Positions 36,601 to 47,861 of a DNA stretch of 64,000 nt are shown here, one piece after another. Source of the stretch: Corythoichthys intestinalis (Eukaryota > Chordata > Actinopteri > Syngnathiformes > Syngnathidae); the NCBI RefSeq assembly GCF_030265065.1, contig NC_080414.1, positions 18,827,501 through 18,891,500 on the forward strand, in the 5' to 3' direction. The notes beneath the pieces are model-generated. The model was not told the origin of the DNA and made no database searches. It worked only from the letters and a program-made list of their open reading frames with translations. Position numbers and translations under genes: made by a program. The first letter of the stretch is position 1, and every line of letters begins with the position of its first letter.

Positions 36601-39600
36601 GTGCAAAGGTGTCGTCCTGCTTTGTTGGCAAGAAATCCTGCACCAAGAGCAGTTTGATGAAGAATAGTTTGGGGACCTCTGGTTTAAAGGTACTGTGAAG
36701 TGGTGAGCATGTCAAAAAAAATTCAAAATGACTGCACTAATGTAATTTTACATGTAGAAAACAAATTGGGCACTCATTTTTTGTAGTCCATCCAAAACAC
36801 TGAGTCAGGCAACGCTCCCTTTTTTTCAGCAATTCTGGTTGTGATGTCATAACCAGAATTGATGATCATGTCTAGTTTTCTAGTGCTGCGCTAGCTAGTA
36901 GATGTTAGGAGAATGACAAGACGGTCCCATGGCAACAACAGAATAGAAAGCCTTATGGATAGTATGATAGCTGAAAATGCAAAATTTTGCAGTTCATGCT
37001 GGTTGTGACATCAGCTTCTGTTTGGAGATATTTTCATGGGTAGGGCCTAGGCAGCTAAGAATAATTAGGATCTAAGTTCATTAAACCTTATCGGTCACTT
37101 TTATTGATGGATTTGTGTCAAAAATATCGTTTGCTATTATTTAAACTCAGAGTAGTATTTCATCGCACCTTTAAACTTTACATTCTGGAAATGAGAAAGG
37201 TTCCCACCAGAGTGGGGTTACTGCTATTGGTTTGGTGTTCAAAGGGAGCTCATGCCCTGCATCTGCCTTTGTCTGAAAACCGGGAATGCCCGGAATGTGG
37301 GCTATTTCAGGGCCCCCTCCTCGGGTATCCTCCCCTCTCATCTCACTCGTGAGATGGCTGTCGATGAATCAGGTTTGGGTTTTTTTTTATGCCGCTGACT
37401 TGATGGGAACTTCCATTTACGCCAGACAGGGCAAGTGGATCAGCTGATTTTTCAGGCAGTGAGTCAGTGAAAATATCTGATGTCTAGATGATGTCTATTC
37501 CTGTTTTAAGGAAGTACTCGTGCATGCAAACGAGCTCCACTGGACTAATTTCAAATGTTTTAGATCAGGGGTCGGCCACCTAAAATGTGGAAACTTAAGA
37601 GAGCCATACTGGACCAAAAAACAAAAACAAAATAACACTAAGTCTGGCGCTGCAAAAAATTAAGAGCCTTATAGTGAAGGCAACACATGCTCTTTGCATC
37701 AATATTAGCTATATTAGCCTACTAACAAAATGATGAAGTTGGCTACAAATACCTAATGATTCTTCATGATGAATTGTTTTTCTCTCTGTTGTACGATGTC
37801 GCCTCAAAGTTAACTTCATTACGATATTAATGAATTAGAATAATGTGTAATGTTTGTCCTACTACAGAAACCATATTAAAACCCAAAAATATATTTCACT
37901 CCCCCATCTTTTTCCATATTCAAAAATATTTGAAAAATCTCCAGGGAGCCACTAGGGCAGCGCTAAAGAGCCGCATGCGGCTGACACCTGGTTTATATGT
38001 TGAACTCTTCTGAATTCGATCATTTGGTCATAAACTATAAGTTACTGTATTGGATACTGTTATCTGCATTTATACCAGAGGTTTCAAATTCAATTTATCT
38101 AGAGACGACTGGAAATACAGTAGGGGTGTGACAATATATAGATATATCGCGATACTTTGTATCCCGATAGGTTATCAATTCGCTCCCACCAAAAATGTAT
38201 ATATCGTTTTAAAAAGATCTCACTGTTTAATAAAGGAACCAACCAATAGTACTTCAACTAGACCAAATGTTTCCACTAGAATGGTGTCTATGTTATCGCA
38301 TTGGCTGCCATTGATGGCACTAGATGTCCTATTTTCACAAAATATTGTCTCACACGCCTCCTTTGGCCCATGGGCCCCAAGTTTAAGACCCCTAATTTTG
38401 AGGATGGTGAATTTCCCGTTGAGAACGAAACTGACGTTTTACCAACTCACTGCCTGTATGGTATCAGGTACCGATGCAAGGTGGTGTCAGGTAGCGGCAT
38501 TAAGTTCTTAGTACTAGTTAGTTGAGTACTAGTACTAATGAGGGATTTGTGGGTTTAGGTTAAACCACAAGTTTTGGAGCGAGTACCTACCTGTTTTTTG
38601 GGGAGTCACCATACAGTGCTGTCAAGTATTAATTCAACGATTAGGTGATGATCTGAGTATTCGCAGTCTGCCGAAGTGGCGCCAAAGACACTAATTGCCC
38701 TTTGATCTAAATGCACTAAGCTAAGGACGCCTAAAAACAAATTCTTCCGGAAAGTCCCAGAAGTTTTACATTAGAGATTGTGCTGTGAGGGTCTACCGTA
38801 TTTAGCGGTACTGAAGTACCCGTTGTGTCGACCTTACCTTCCTTAAAGCCTCCTCTTCCTCTTGGCGTTTCTCGTAATGTGCAAAGTCATCAAAGATTGA
38901 GGTGGTATGCTTGTAAGTGGCGATAATTTTAAGCACTTGCTTGGCCTTCTCCAGGGGAACCTCCTGAGTGTCCCTGGAGTTGGTCACCGGCTTGTTGTCA
39001 TTGTTCTCCAGCCGGATGTGTCGCAGCTGGTTGTTGGGCACGTCCTTGATGAAGGCCCACTTCACCTCGAATTTGCCCTTCCACTTGTCCTGAGACCAGA
39101 CGCCGGCATAGGCGTTGTAGTCCACCGACGAGCGCATCTCGGCCACGCCACAGAAGTGCCCGCTGCCGTTGACGCTGAACAGTAGGTACAAGGGACCTTT
39201 GCCGCCCAGTGAGCGGTAGGCCCCGTCCAGACGTTTGTTGCCATGTTCTGTACTGCACCAGATGGAGTACTTGATGGAGCGGTGGATGTCGTCTTCCGAA
39301 TAGCTCTTAATGATGAAAACGCGTCCGTTTTTCAAGTTCCAGTCAAACTCTTTGGGGTTGTAGTTGTTGAGGGCGCGCAGCTTCTCCAGCACGGGGTGCA
39401 CTTCGCCAGAACACAGCGAGGCGTTCATCGGGATGCCGACGCCCATGCCGAACCCGTCCCCTCGGTTCCTAGGAGCCACCCAGCGGCTGGGCGGCGGGCC
39501 GGGCTGCTGGGGTTGATGCTGATGGAGGGCTTGAGGCGGACCGGGGTGGGAGGAGAGGTGCAGAGGGCCGGGAGGGAGGGACTGAGGGTGCTGCGGGGAC

Positions 39601-42600
39601 TGGAGCGATTGCAAGTGAAAGGGTTGGTGCTGGTGCTGAGGTTGATGGGGCAAAGGGCTTTGCAGTAAGGCCGGGGGCTGGGCGAGAAGAGGCTGCTGCA
39701 CCAGTGGCGGCGCCGACATCATCGTCTGAGCTAATGGCGGTTTGTTCAGGGGGCCCTTATCGTCCCAAGTACCAATGTTCATGTTGTGCTTTATAGGCGG
39801 CGGAGGAATGGCGGCGCCCATTATCCCCATGTTGGCTTTGGGCTTAGCCTTTAGTTGCGGCTTGGCCGGCTTCTTGGCGATGGCCGCCCAAGAGGCGGGC
39901 TTACCTGCAGACGAACTCATCGAAGGCGGAAGGTTATTGGCCGCCATGCTGCTCATACCCGCGGTGCCCCCTAAGGGGGAACCAACGGTTTTAGTGACAG
40001 CCGCAACCATGTCCGTACCCAGTTTGAGCCCCGCCATGCTCTGCTCAATGCTGTTCAACACAGGCATCTTACTGAGCTGCGTGTCGCTTCCGAAGCCGGC
40101 CTGCCCGTCGGCGATGGCCCGTCCCAGCGAGCTGGGCGCGTAGCCGTAGCTGTTACTGTAGACGGAGGTCTGAGTGGACTGACCCTGGGACACGCTGGTA
40201 CCCCAGGTGGAAAAGTCCGCGTTGCCCGGAAAGAAGTTGAAACCGTGTTGGCCCAGAAAGGGAGGCGTGTTTCCCAGGGCGCCCGGCTGGCTGAACACGC
40301 CTTCGGGGATGAAGTGTGGCTCGCCATTGCTCATCTGTCCGTAGGTAGTCAGATAGGGCATAGGGGGGTCTCCTGCTGTGGACCAGGCGGCCTCTCCCAG
40401 AGAGTACGGGAATCCAATAGACGGCGCATAGTAGCTGGGCATGTAGGGATCAGACATGGGTGGGTAGCTGTTACCCTGTTCGGTGAAGAAATTGCCAAAG
40501 ATTAAAACGGTGTCGAGCCAATGAAGCTGTTATATCAGTATAACAATACATCGATCTGAATCAATATATCAATTGGTTAAGCAACAATCTAATCAAAAAA
40601 AAAAAAACATCACTGAACATCATTTAAATTTGCCGTTTTGTTAGAAAGAATGTATTCCGAAAATTTTGTTGCGAAACCATTTCAGACATTTGAATGAAAA
40701 CCAGTCATCGCAGACTTTGTAATTTCAACAAATAGCGGATCGTTGTTCGAAAAATCGATTTCGTGTCATCATGTAATTCATGATTTACACCCTTTATTCA
40801 AAAATTACATCTTTTTGATGGCATGCTTTATACTCCCCAGTTGTCTAAACTCTCAAGCTAATGCGCCATGCATGGCCGTGACTATTAAATTATCCCATAT
40901 TACCTGATTTGTCTGGCTGCTTATGTAAGGCTCAAAGTCATCATCGTTCACTCCGTCCTTTTGGTGCATTGATCCGTTTTGCACTGCGTGGAAAAGAATG
41001 GAACATTAAATCATGGCAGTGTAGATTACTATACACATAAATATTTCATTTCCGGTAATATCCATTCAGTAGTAGCTGGGAAATGAGTGCATGTTTTGCA
41101 TCAGACTGTTCTTTTACAATCACTTACCTTTATTTCCTTGTCCTTTAGGTCTCTGAAATGATGAAAAGAATTGCATTAGCACAATGTTTCCATAATCTTT
41201 ATTGAGTCAAAGCACATATTTTAAACCAGGCACATCACCTAAGAAAAATGTGAGAAAAAATGCATACACAGGTTTAGGGCTGCAGCTATTGAATATTTCG
41301 TAGTCGATTAATCGATGGAATAGTCAGTTCGAATAATCGAGTAATCGGATAAGGAACATGAAAAATTTAAATACCTTAGCTGAGCCTCAAACGGTGTAAA
41401 AAAAATGTTTAAAAAATGAGGATTTATGTACAACAAAATAACAATTGGCTAACCTACATAGAAAAAGTCCGCTAGCTTAAATGCTATAAAATGCTAAAGT
41501 TTTTTTACAGTGCTCTTAACAAATGTTTCAGATACATATTCTCGCAAAAAACGACTGAATATACCTATAAACTAAATTATGAATGCATTAAAAAAACATT
41601 AACTCAAACAAAAACTTAGCTTACGTTGGTCTTAACAGGGAGCAGTTGTATTCAGCCATGTGAAAAGAGGCAGACCAGAGGGCAGTGTATTCACCCTAAT
41701 CAATTCATCAATCACCATTACAACACCACTTTAATTAAACGAATACTCGAAGCCACAAAATTTAATTCGAATATTTTTTTCTAATCGAATACTCGAGTTA
41801 ATCGTTGCAGCACTACACAGGTTTATCACGTGATCGGGAATCGGGCTCGATCAAGTCGTTTTCAGAGGATCTCAATCGGTATAAAATATCTGGTTTTTAA
41901 AATGTATTACATGGGCTACATTCATTCATTCATTCATTTTAAGGTTATTAACCCAGGACTTGAACTGCATCTATTCATCTTTGTTGCTTCATTTCTAATT
42001 GTGTATCATATTGCCTCTGTAAAGCCCTTTGAGACTTCTGTTGTGATTGAGGGCTATACAAATAAAAATTGAAAAATTGAAATTGAATTAATTTAAAACA
42101 AAATATGTAAATGTAATTTGTTTGCAACCTTATTTAGTGCTGCAAAAAAGGATTTGATTTTTTTCCCCCGCTTGAATAAAACCACTGCTGTTCTTAATAA
42201 CATTTTCAAATTAATAAATTTTAATTTGTGCACTTTGAGATTTGTTTTTCAAAAGTAAAGTGCGTTATTAAAAAAATGTATCATTATTACTATTATTAAT
42301 TGGTTTTAATGTTGGTATAGCTTTGTTTAAATTGGGGGGGGAAATACATTTTATTCCTCCTCATGTCATTTCCGAGGGATTGGATCGGCATTTGGTATAG
42401 GCAGGTCCACCAAATCAGGTGACTCGGATTCACATGCAAAAATATATGATCAGGACATCCCTACACAGGTTCATTATATACCCTCTGCCATCTAGTGGAA
42501 GAGTATTTAGTACCATTCAGTCTGTTACTAAACGTTGCTGGCATAGATTGAGTTAAAGTGCAATATTTGCATTGAATAATTTTCGGACGGATTAACAAAA

Positions 42601-43048
42601 AATGGATGATTTCTGGAGGCACACCTGATGATCTCTTCTGGCACATTGGTTGTGAATCACTGCATTAGCAGTAGCACATACAAGATGCTGGGTTTTAGTG
42701 GATGAACATGACAGTGTGCTAGCTGCAGCTCGCAGGCTGCTTGCTTTTTATTATTAATCGGATGTCAAACGCTGTGGCGTCCAGCTAAATGGAGCCGCAT
42801 CGCCGACCGGCTCCATCGTGAACAGGGGTCGGCCTGCCTGCGTTTCCAGGCGGCTACGCTGCTATCACACATCCAGCTTTTTTTTTTTTTTTTTTTTTTT
42901 TTGATGTGGCATCCCCACTAGGATTTAACTGCTGTCGACAAAGTTTCCCAGCCAGCAAGCCCGCCTCCACCAACCAAGCCCCCACCGTCAAGCGAAGCTA
43001 AGCGTGGCCGAAACCGACCTGCTGGTGGTCCACTGTGGTCGCAGACAT
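33611..43048 (-). CDS. ythdf3: YTH domain family protein 3 (m6A-RNA reader)
   Basis: Cytoplasmic reader that binds N6-methyladenosine in mRNA and affects translation and decay. Five coding exons on the minus strand: 43048-43019, 41152-41128, 40983-40904, 40475-38838 and 33634-33611. Phases join without a break to give 598 residues (human 585). Exon 1 gives [10 protein letters not shown]; exon 3 gives [18 protein letters not shown]. Exon 4 carries the low-complexity Pro/Gln-rich region, then the YTH domain at about residues 429-563. Its aromatic-cage Trp residues are near 451, 505 and 510 ([15 protein letters not shown]). The last exon encodes only ERSRNKQ and a stop. The N-terminal half ([19 protein letters not shown]) fits YTHDF3 better than YTHDF1 or YTHDF2. 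The exon 1 donor is GTCGGT, a weak consensus. Introns hold hAT elements. Confidence 0.95.
34406..36425 (+). repeat. Element with ~180-190-bp internal sub-repeats, copy 2, in ythdf3 intron 4
   Basis: Three units share ATAAATGCTAACTGCACG and CCATATCTATAAAGAA, with anchors at 34635, 34821 and 36282. Subtracting the hAT insertion gives periods of about 186-190 bp. The right flank matches copy 1 at 25664-26003 in reverse. No coding capacity; not assigned to a superfamily. Confidence 0.6.
34901..36163. mobile_element. hAT-like element (TAGGGGTGTAACGG family), copy 1
   Basis: Ends are TAGGGGTGTAACGGTACAC and CATGTACCGTGACACCCTTA. A perfect 8-bp duplication, ATATTTAC, lies at 34893-34900 and 36164-36171. 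It splits one unit of the sub-repeat array, so it is younger than that array. It lies inside ythdf3 intron 4. Confidence 0.9.
36462..36685. mobile_element. Decayed copy of the CAGGGGTCTCCAAACC family
   Basis: Matches the complete copy at 50144-50377 over AAACAAGCAGCACC, CACCAGATTGGTG and the end GAATAGTTTGGGGACC. The left end is worn away. Confidence 0.6.
37566..37990. mobile_element. Short relative of hAT-like element C
   Basis: Ends are CAGGGGTCGGCCACC and GCGGCTGACACCTG, with flanks TTTTAGAT/GTTTATAT (6/8). The sequence matches both ends of 3123-5110 without the transposase-bearing middle. Confidence 0.65.
38121..38215. mobile_element. hAT-type end fragment
   Basis: Begins TAGGGGTGTGACAATATAT and continues with ATCGCGATACTTTGTATCCC. 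Only one end is recognised. Confidence 0.45.
41275..41815. mobile_element. hAT-like element E in ythdf3 intron 1
   Basis: Ends are TAGGGCTGCAGCTATTG and CGTTGCAGCACTA. A perfect 8-bp duplication, CACAGGTT, lies at 41267-41274 and 41816-41823. It abuts element D. Confidence 0.88.
41824..42463. mobile_element. hAT-like element D in ythdf3 intron 1
   Basis: The right end ATCAGGACATCCCTA resembles family 1. The left end (TATCACGTGATCGGGA) is poorly preserved. It is flanked by CACAGGTT at 41816-41823 and 42464-42471, sharing the left copy with element E. It contains (CATT)n and a second type of LINE 3' tail at about 41940-42070 (TAAAGCCCTTTGAGACTTC). Confidence 0.6.
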
Positions 43049-43560
43049 CCTCCAGGAAGCGGGGCCGATGGCTGCTCAGCACACTGTCCGTCCGCCTGTG
43101 TGCACTCCTCCTCCGCCGCTCTCTCTCTCTCCCTCCCTCCCGCCTCCCTGCCTCGGTTCTCCGGCTGTCCGATCCCTCCGCGGCGGTGGCGGCGGAGCCC
43201 CGCGGGTGCACACGACGACGAAGACGTCGCCTTGTAACGACAAATAAATTCGCCTCCGAACGAGGTGGATGTCGGAGTGAAGCTGTGAGGGGTGCGGGAG
43301 TGAGTCAAAGGGAGAGTGACTAGCGTTTTACGGGAATATCCCCCCTGCCATCTTCCACAATGGCGGACTGGCTTTTTTTCCCCGAGTCCCGCTTCCGCTC
43401 CGCTCCTCCGCTCGGTGACCTTCCGCCTGTGACGCTCTGAGTCATGTTCCACTCTGACACTTCACATGACAGTCACAAACTCACCAGGGGCCCCACTACT
43501 TTCATCACCTTATTGAACCGCAACGATTATAACACATTTCTGGGGCCCCTCTGTCATCGT
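42780..43560. promoter_or_regulatory. ythdf3: CpG-rich ythdf3 promoter and 5' untranslated region
   Basis: This is the only long CpG-rich stretch on this side of the gene and it surrounds the ATG at 43048 (minus). AATGGCGG at 43359-43366 matches the core of a YY1 site. A 25-bp poly-T at about 42878-42902 lies just inside intron 1. Between here and abhd10 the sequence (43561-44200) is AT-rich without other features. Confidence 0.55.
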
Positions 43561-44211
43561 TTAGCTAACCTAGCTAACAATTTTGTGATTATCAGTCCGG
43601 CCTAGTCTATTTACCTAGCTTTCGATGCCACATTTGTTTAAAGTGGATTAAATTTACATAAATTAATTTTATTGACTCTCCACAAATATAAGGTATAATG
43701 TCGTGACACAATTTGTAAACATAGTTAAACTTTTGTAGTGAATGGATAGCGTCTATAAATTGCATCTAATTGTTTCAACGTACGATGAAATGTCACCACA
43801 CAATCTGAAATTAATGTAATTATTGTAACACAACTCAAGGAATTCATCTGTCAAGCGTAGTCCACTTTTTTTGTTGCTGTTACATCTGCACCGAGAAAAA
43901 AAAACTATGTGACCTACAAAAATTATTATGACTTTGACCTTATGACTGCGGACACACCAGTTTTTATTTTTTGTGTGAGTATAAATTATAAGTGACAATC
44001 TTTCACTGGTTAAGATGCGCATAGAATGTCATACATCTTTTAGTTATTGCTATGGCTCCACAATTTAGCAAGTAATCGATCTCAGACGTCCTACAAGTTT
44101 TTACAAAATGTTTTCAATCATTTATAATGGGTTTAGAAAAACACGTAAAATTAGAAGTACACTATTATGAGTATTCTCGTCATAGAGCCCCTGTGAGCTG
44201 ACACATTCAAT

Positions 44212-44262
44212 ATGGCGGACGTACTTACGCAGCTCAGGCACGGATTCCTCTATCGACCGTAA
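44212..44262 (+). promoter_or_regulatory. Upstream ORF with YY1/TISU-like start before abhd10
   Basis: CAATATGGCGGAC resembles the TISU/YY1 element (consensus SAASATGGCGGC) with two differences. Its ATG opens a 16-codon frame, MADVLTQLRHGFLYRP. The TAA of that frame overlaps the next ATG at 44262 as TAATG. That ATG is in frame with abhd10. TISU elements mark short 5' leaders, so transcription may start just upstream of 44200; this is inference. Confidence 0.4.
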
Positions 44263-44336
44263 TGTCTACGTTGTACAATCTCGGTGTGGGTAATCACTTC
44301 TCGCGAGACCTCCCGTCGGTTGCTCGTTCTCCAGAC

Positions 44337-47300
44337 ATGGCAACCCTCGCGCTGAGGTCCTGTCGTAGAGGACTTTCACGCTTTTTAAGCCATGGAGGCC
44401 TCGCTGCTTCGTCTTCCTCACACTTGAAAGGTTTGTCCGGTACCTAAAATGTCACCTTAAGTGGTAAACACTGCCTGTGTTAGCTCGAAAGGACATTTAA
44501 ATTGCACACGAGGGGGTGTGGCTTTGATGACTACGTCGTTTAAAAAATATTAGCCTGGACAGTTTGTACTCGTCACTAATTTGATAAAATTGCAGTAAGA
44601 TATACTTTCAGTATTTCTAGTTTTTGATATGCCTTCATCCTGTGTTTGACTTGTCTTAAATATGTGAGCCATTCTCTACCAACTCATAGTCCAGAGGTGA
44701 AACCTTCCTTTGAGTAGTTGGCCTTTCTTCCACTATGACCATGTCATGTTTCGTCCATGTTAACAGTTACATAACATGTAATACTAATACCTCTGTGTCC
44801 ACTAGGAGAGCGGAGGCATAAATCCACAGTCCAGTATGCCACCAGGCCGGATCTTCCCAAACTGGCCTACAGGAAGATTAAGGGCAAGAGTCCAGGGGTG
44901 GTCTTCCTGCCGGGCTATGGATCTAACATGAATGGACAGAAAGCTGAAGCATTAGAAGAGTTCTGCAAGTCACTAGGACACTCGTGCCTCAGGTAAGTAG
45001 GCAGAACGAATCCATTTAGAGCAAGATTCTACTAATAATGCAATAGAGGACATTAAAAAAACCCTCTCTGTTACACTTCAACAAATGTACTTATTAAAAC
45101 ACACTTTTTAAAGTATTCCTCTTCAGAAATAAGAGGCCAATCGTGGTTGCTTCAAGTAATTTGTCACTCCCAGTTAAAGTTCACTCACACAATACAATCA
45201 AACATGGAAGCGCTGAAATCCTGTTTGTGTTTTTACAGGTTTGACTACACAGGACACGGGGCCTCCGAAGGGGTCCTAACAGAGGGGACCATTGGCACGT
45301 GGAAAAAGGATGTCCTTTATATGCTGGATGAATTAGCAGAGGGTCCACAGGTAAAACATGTCATCATTTTTTTTGTTCATGTCACATTTTGACCACAAGG
45401 TGTCCCTATGTTACCGTATTGTAGTAGAGTGGCCACGCAAAGGATGTACTGTGAGGGCCAAGTATTAAGTTCTTATATCCAATAGTGGTGTAACGGTACA
45501 CAAAAATCTCGGTTCTGTACGTACCTTGGTTTTGAGGTCACGGTTCGGTTCATTTTCGGTACAGTAAGAAAACAAAATGCAAAATAAAAATGTGCTAGTT
45601 GTTTATTACACACTTTTGTGCTTTCAACAATAGGAACATTAGCCTATACAAAGCTAGAATTCTGCTCAAAAATAGAAAATACAATATTCTGAAATGTAGA
45701 TATTTTGAAAAACAAAATAAAAATAACTTTGGCTAAGACTTTTTCTTTAAAATAAATATCTGATGTGCAAAATTGAACAGTTGCAACAGTGAAGTGAAGA
45801 GTTGTTCCATCTATATTCTTTTTTAATTTGAATTCCCCCCCCAGAGGGCCAACCATCTTCCATGTTAACATTTAACCGTTACCCACGCTGCTCACTGCAC
45901 TTCTGAGTGGTGCGACGGCCCTGGCTATTTAATTGTTATCTTTTTTGAGACTGTCAGTCATCTGATCGCCGCGTCTGCCAGCTGGCTGCCTACCCTCCCA
46001 ACGTGCCGTACTCTGATTGACGCCGGACGGGCTGACGACGTCACCGCCGCTGACGGGCCACCCGAACTAGCCGCTGTCTGACATGTATCCATTATGCAGC
46101 GCTTTGTTTACATTTGCGGCTATAACGACACTTGCTTTACGGCAGCTAATCCGATACACGGTAATACGGCTCTGGGTAATGCTATTAGGCCGTTGTTTGA
46201 GCTTGCATACCCGCGTGTGTGTTGTATTGTGCCTGAGTCTTGTTAACCAAATAAAGGCAGCGTTAACAAAAGTCATCTGACCGCTCGTCATTTTACAGTC
46301 AACACTCAGAGTTCGCAACTTTGCATTTGACAGCATACGTGCCGCATACCTCTTCGCCAGCTGTTTGCTCGCTATTCATTCACCTGTGCATTTGATTGCT
46401 ATTTTGTTACACTCCCGCTCTTTCGGTGAGGTATTTTGTGTTCATTCGTTATTGGATCGTTTTTGTTCACCACTGTAAATAAGAGCACCGCAGCAGTAAA
46501 GGTAAACTGCCGTTTTCGTTCAACTCGTTTTGTTTAGTGTAGAAGCCAGGTTAGTGGCTGTATTGTTTTTTCTTTTTTACGATCAGGGTTTACTTAGCGG
46601 GTAGGGTTCAAGTGTAGTTAAATTTTGTTTGTTGTTTTGGCCTGGGCTTACGCTGAAGCCAGCTTCTTCCCGCATTTTGTATATTTTTTTCATTGCGAGT
46701 TCGACTTGTGTGAATAAATTTGTGCCCACTTGCAACTTGTGTGCATGTCTCGTTTTATGTTACGCCCTTAGCAGCCGTCCGTGGGACGTAACAGTGGGAT
46801 TATGGGACGCATGAGCGGGCATTCCGCGCTTGCGTTAAATGCGTCAAATATTTTAAAGTGATTAATTCAAAAAAATTAATTACCGCCCGTTAACACGCTA
46901 AATTTGACAGCACTTTACATTTCGTCAGAAACTCGTTCGAACCGAGGACCCCGAACCGAAACGGTTCAATACAAATACATGTACCGTTACACCCTTAGTA
47001 TCCAATATTCAACTTTTACGTCGTTGTAGATAATTGTGGGTTCCAGTATCGGAGGTTGGCTCATGCTGCTGGCAGCCATTGCGCGTCCGGAAAAGACTGC
47101 TGCCTTGGTGGGAATCTCCACCGCCGCCGATCACATTGTCACGTCGTTCAACTCTCTTCCACTAGAGGTGGGACACCGTTTAGTGACCTAGGGTCCTACA
47201 GCCTAACTTTTTCAAAAACATGTACTTCACCCATTTGAGACTCAACCATGTCATCTCATGTAGACCAAGATGCAGTTTCAGGAGAAGGGCGAGTGGACCA

Positions 47301-47605
47301 TACCGAGCAAGCACTCCGAGGATGGCCTCTACAAGTTCAGCATGGACTTCTTGCGCGAGGCCGAGAACCATTGCGTGCTGCACAGCCCCCTCCCAATCAC
47401 GTGCCCCGTGCGCCTCATCCACGGCCTGAAGGACGAGGACGTCCCGTGGCACATCTCAATGCAGGTGGCCGATCGCGTGCTAAGCACCGACGTGGATGTC
47501 ATCTTGCGGCGCTACGGGCAGCACCGCATGTCAGAGAAGGACGACATCAAGCTCATGGTCTACACCATCGACGACCTCATAGACAAGTTGACGACTATGG
47601 TGTGA
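44337..47605 (+). CDS. abhd10: Abhydrolase domain-containing 10, mitochondrial (palmitoyl-protein thioesterase)
   Basis: Mitochondrial alpha/beta hydrolase; in mammals it removes S-acyl groups from proteins such as PRDX5 and cleaves mycophenolic acid acyl-glucuronide. Five coding exons: 44337-44430, 44806-44992, 45239-45350, 47030-47167 and 47264-47605. All junctions keep frame and give 290 residues (human 306). The N-terminus [20 protein letters not shown] is Arg/Ser-rich, as in a mitochondrial presequence. The nucleophile elbow GSSIGGW gives Ser137; Asp234 ([11 protein letters not shown]) and His264 (YGQHRMSEK) complete the triad. An in-frame ATG at 44262 would add 25 residues; I prefer 44337 because the presequence then starts at once. 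A hAT element fills most of intron 3. The polyadenylation signal is at 47856. Confidence 0.95.
45483..46997. mobile_element. hAT-like element (TAGGGGTGTAACGG family), copy 2, in abhd10 intron 3
   Basis: Ends are TAGTGGTGTAACGGTACAC and CATGTACCGTTACACCCTTA. Flanks ATATCCAA and GTATCCAA form a 7/8 duplication. It contains a right-end piece of a family 2 hAT at about 46830-46912. Its right end lies 32 bp before the first base of exon 4. Confidence 0.88.
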
Positions 47606-47855
47606 TTTTAAGGTACCCCGGGTGGGCGTTTAAAGACTGTTTACTACCAAAAATGGCACGTTACTTCTGCCAAAAACCTTTTATTTTCTTTATCTGGATC
47701 TTTCCGACATATTCACATGCAGACATATTCACTTGCATTTCAGTATTAGCGGGTCATTCACTTCTACTGCTGCTCCTTTTACTTCCTTTTTATTGACACA
47801 AGTCTAGAGTTCCTGTGCCTTTTTTTTTTTAATTACATTTTACCCTTATAGGCAC

Positions 47856-47861
47856 AATAAA
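47856..47861 (+). promoter_or_regulatory. abhd10: abhd10 polyadenylation signal AATAAA
   Basis: A canonical hexamer about 250 bp after the stop, the first in the 3' region. Confidence 0.7.

Noticed and set aside
38802-38837. Open-frame extension of ythdf3 ending [10 protein letters not shown]
   Set aside because: It begins at a strong donor (AAG then GTAAGG) and does not match YTHDF proteins. The conserved ending ERSRNKQ is found at 33634-33611.
39243-40143. Long plus-strand open frames (141 and 133 aa) opposite ythdf3
   Set aside because: They are antisense shadows of the GC-rich Pro/Gln region of ythdf3 exon 4 and resemble nothing known.
43004-43452. Overlapping open frames on both strands in the ythdf3 5' region
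   Set aside because: CpG-rich composition lowers stop frequency. The products are low-complexity and the region is explained as promoter and 5' untranslated sequence.
44262-44336. Upstream in-frame ATG of abhd10 as the main start
   Set aside because: The added 25 residues include acidic residues and do not improve a mitochondrial presequence. The ATG at 44337 starts the Arg/Ser-rich presequence directly, though the longer form remains possible.
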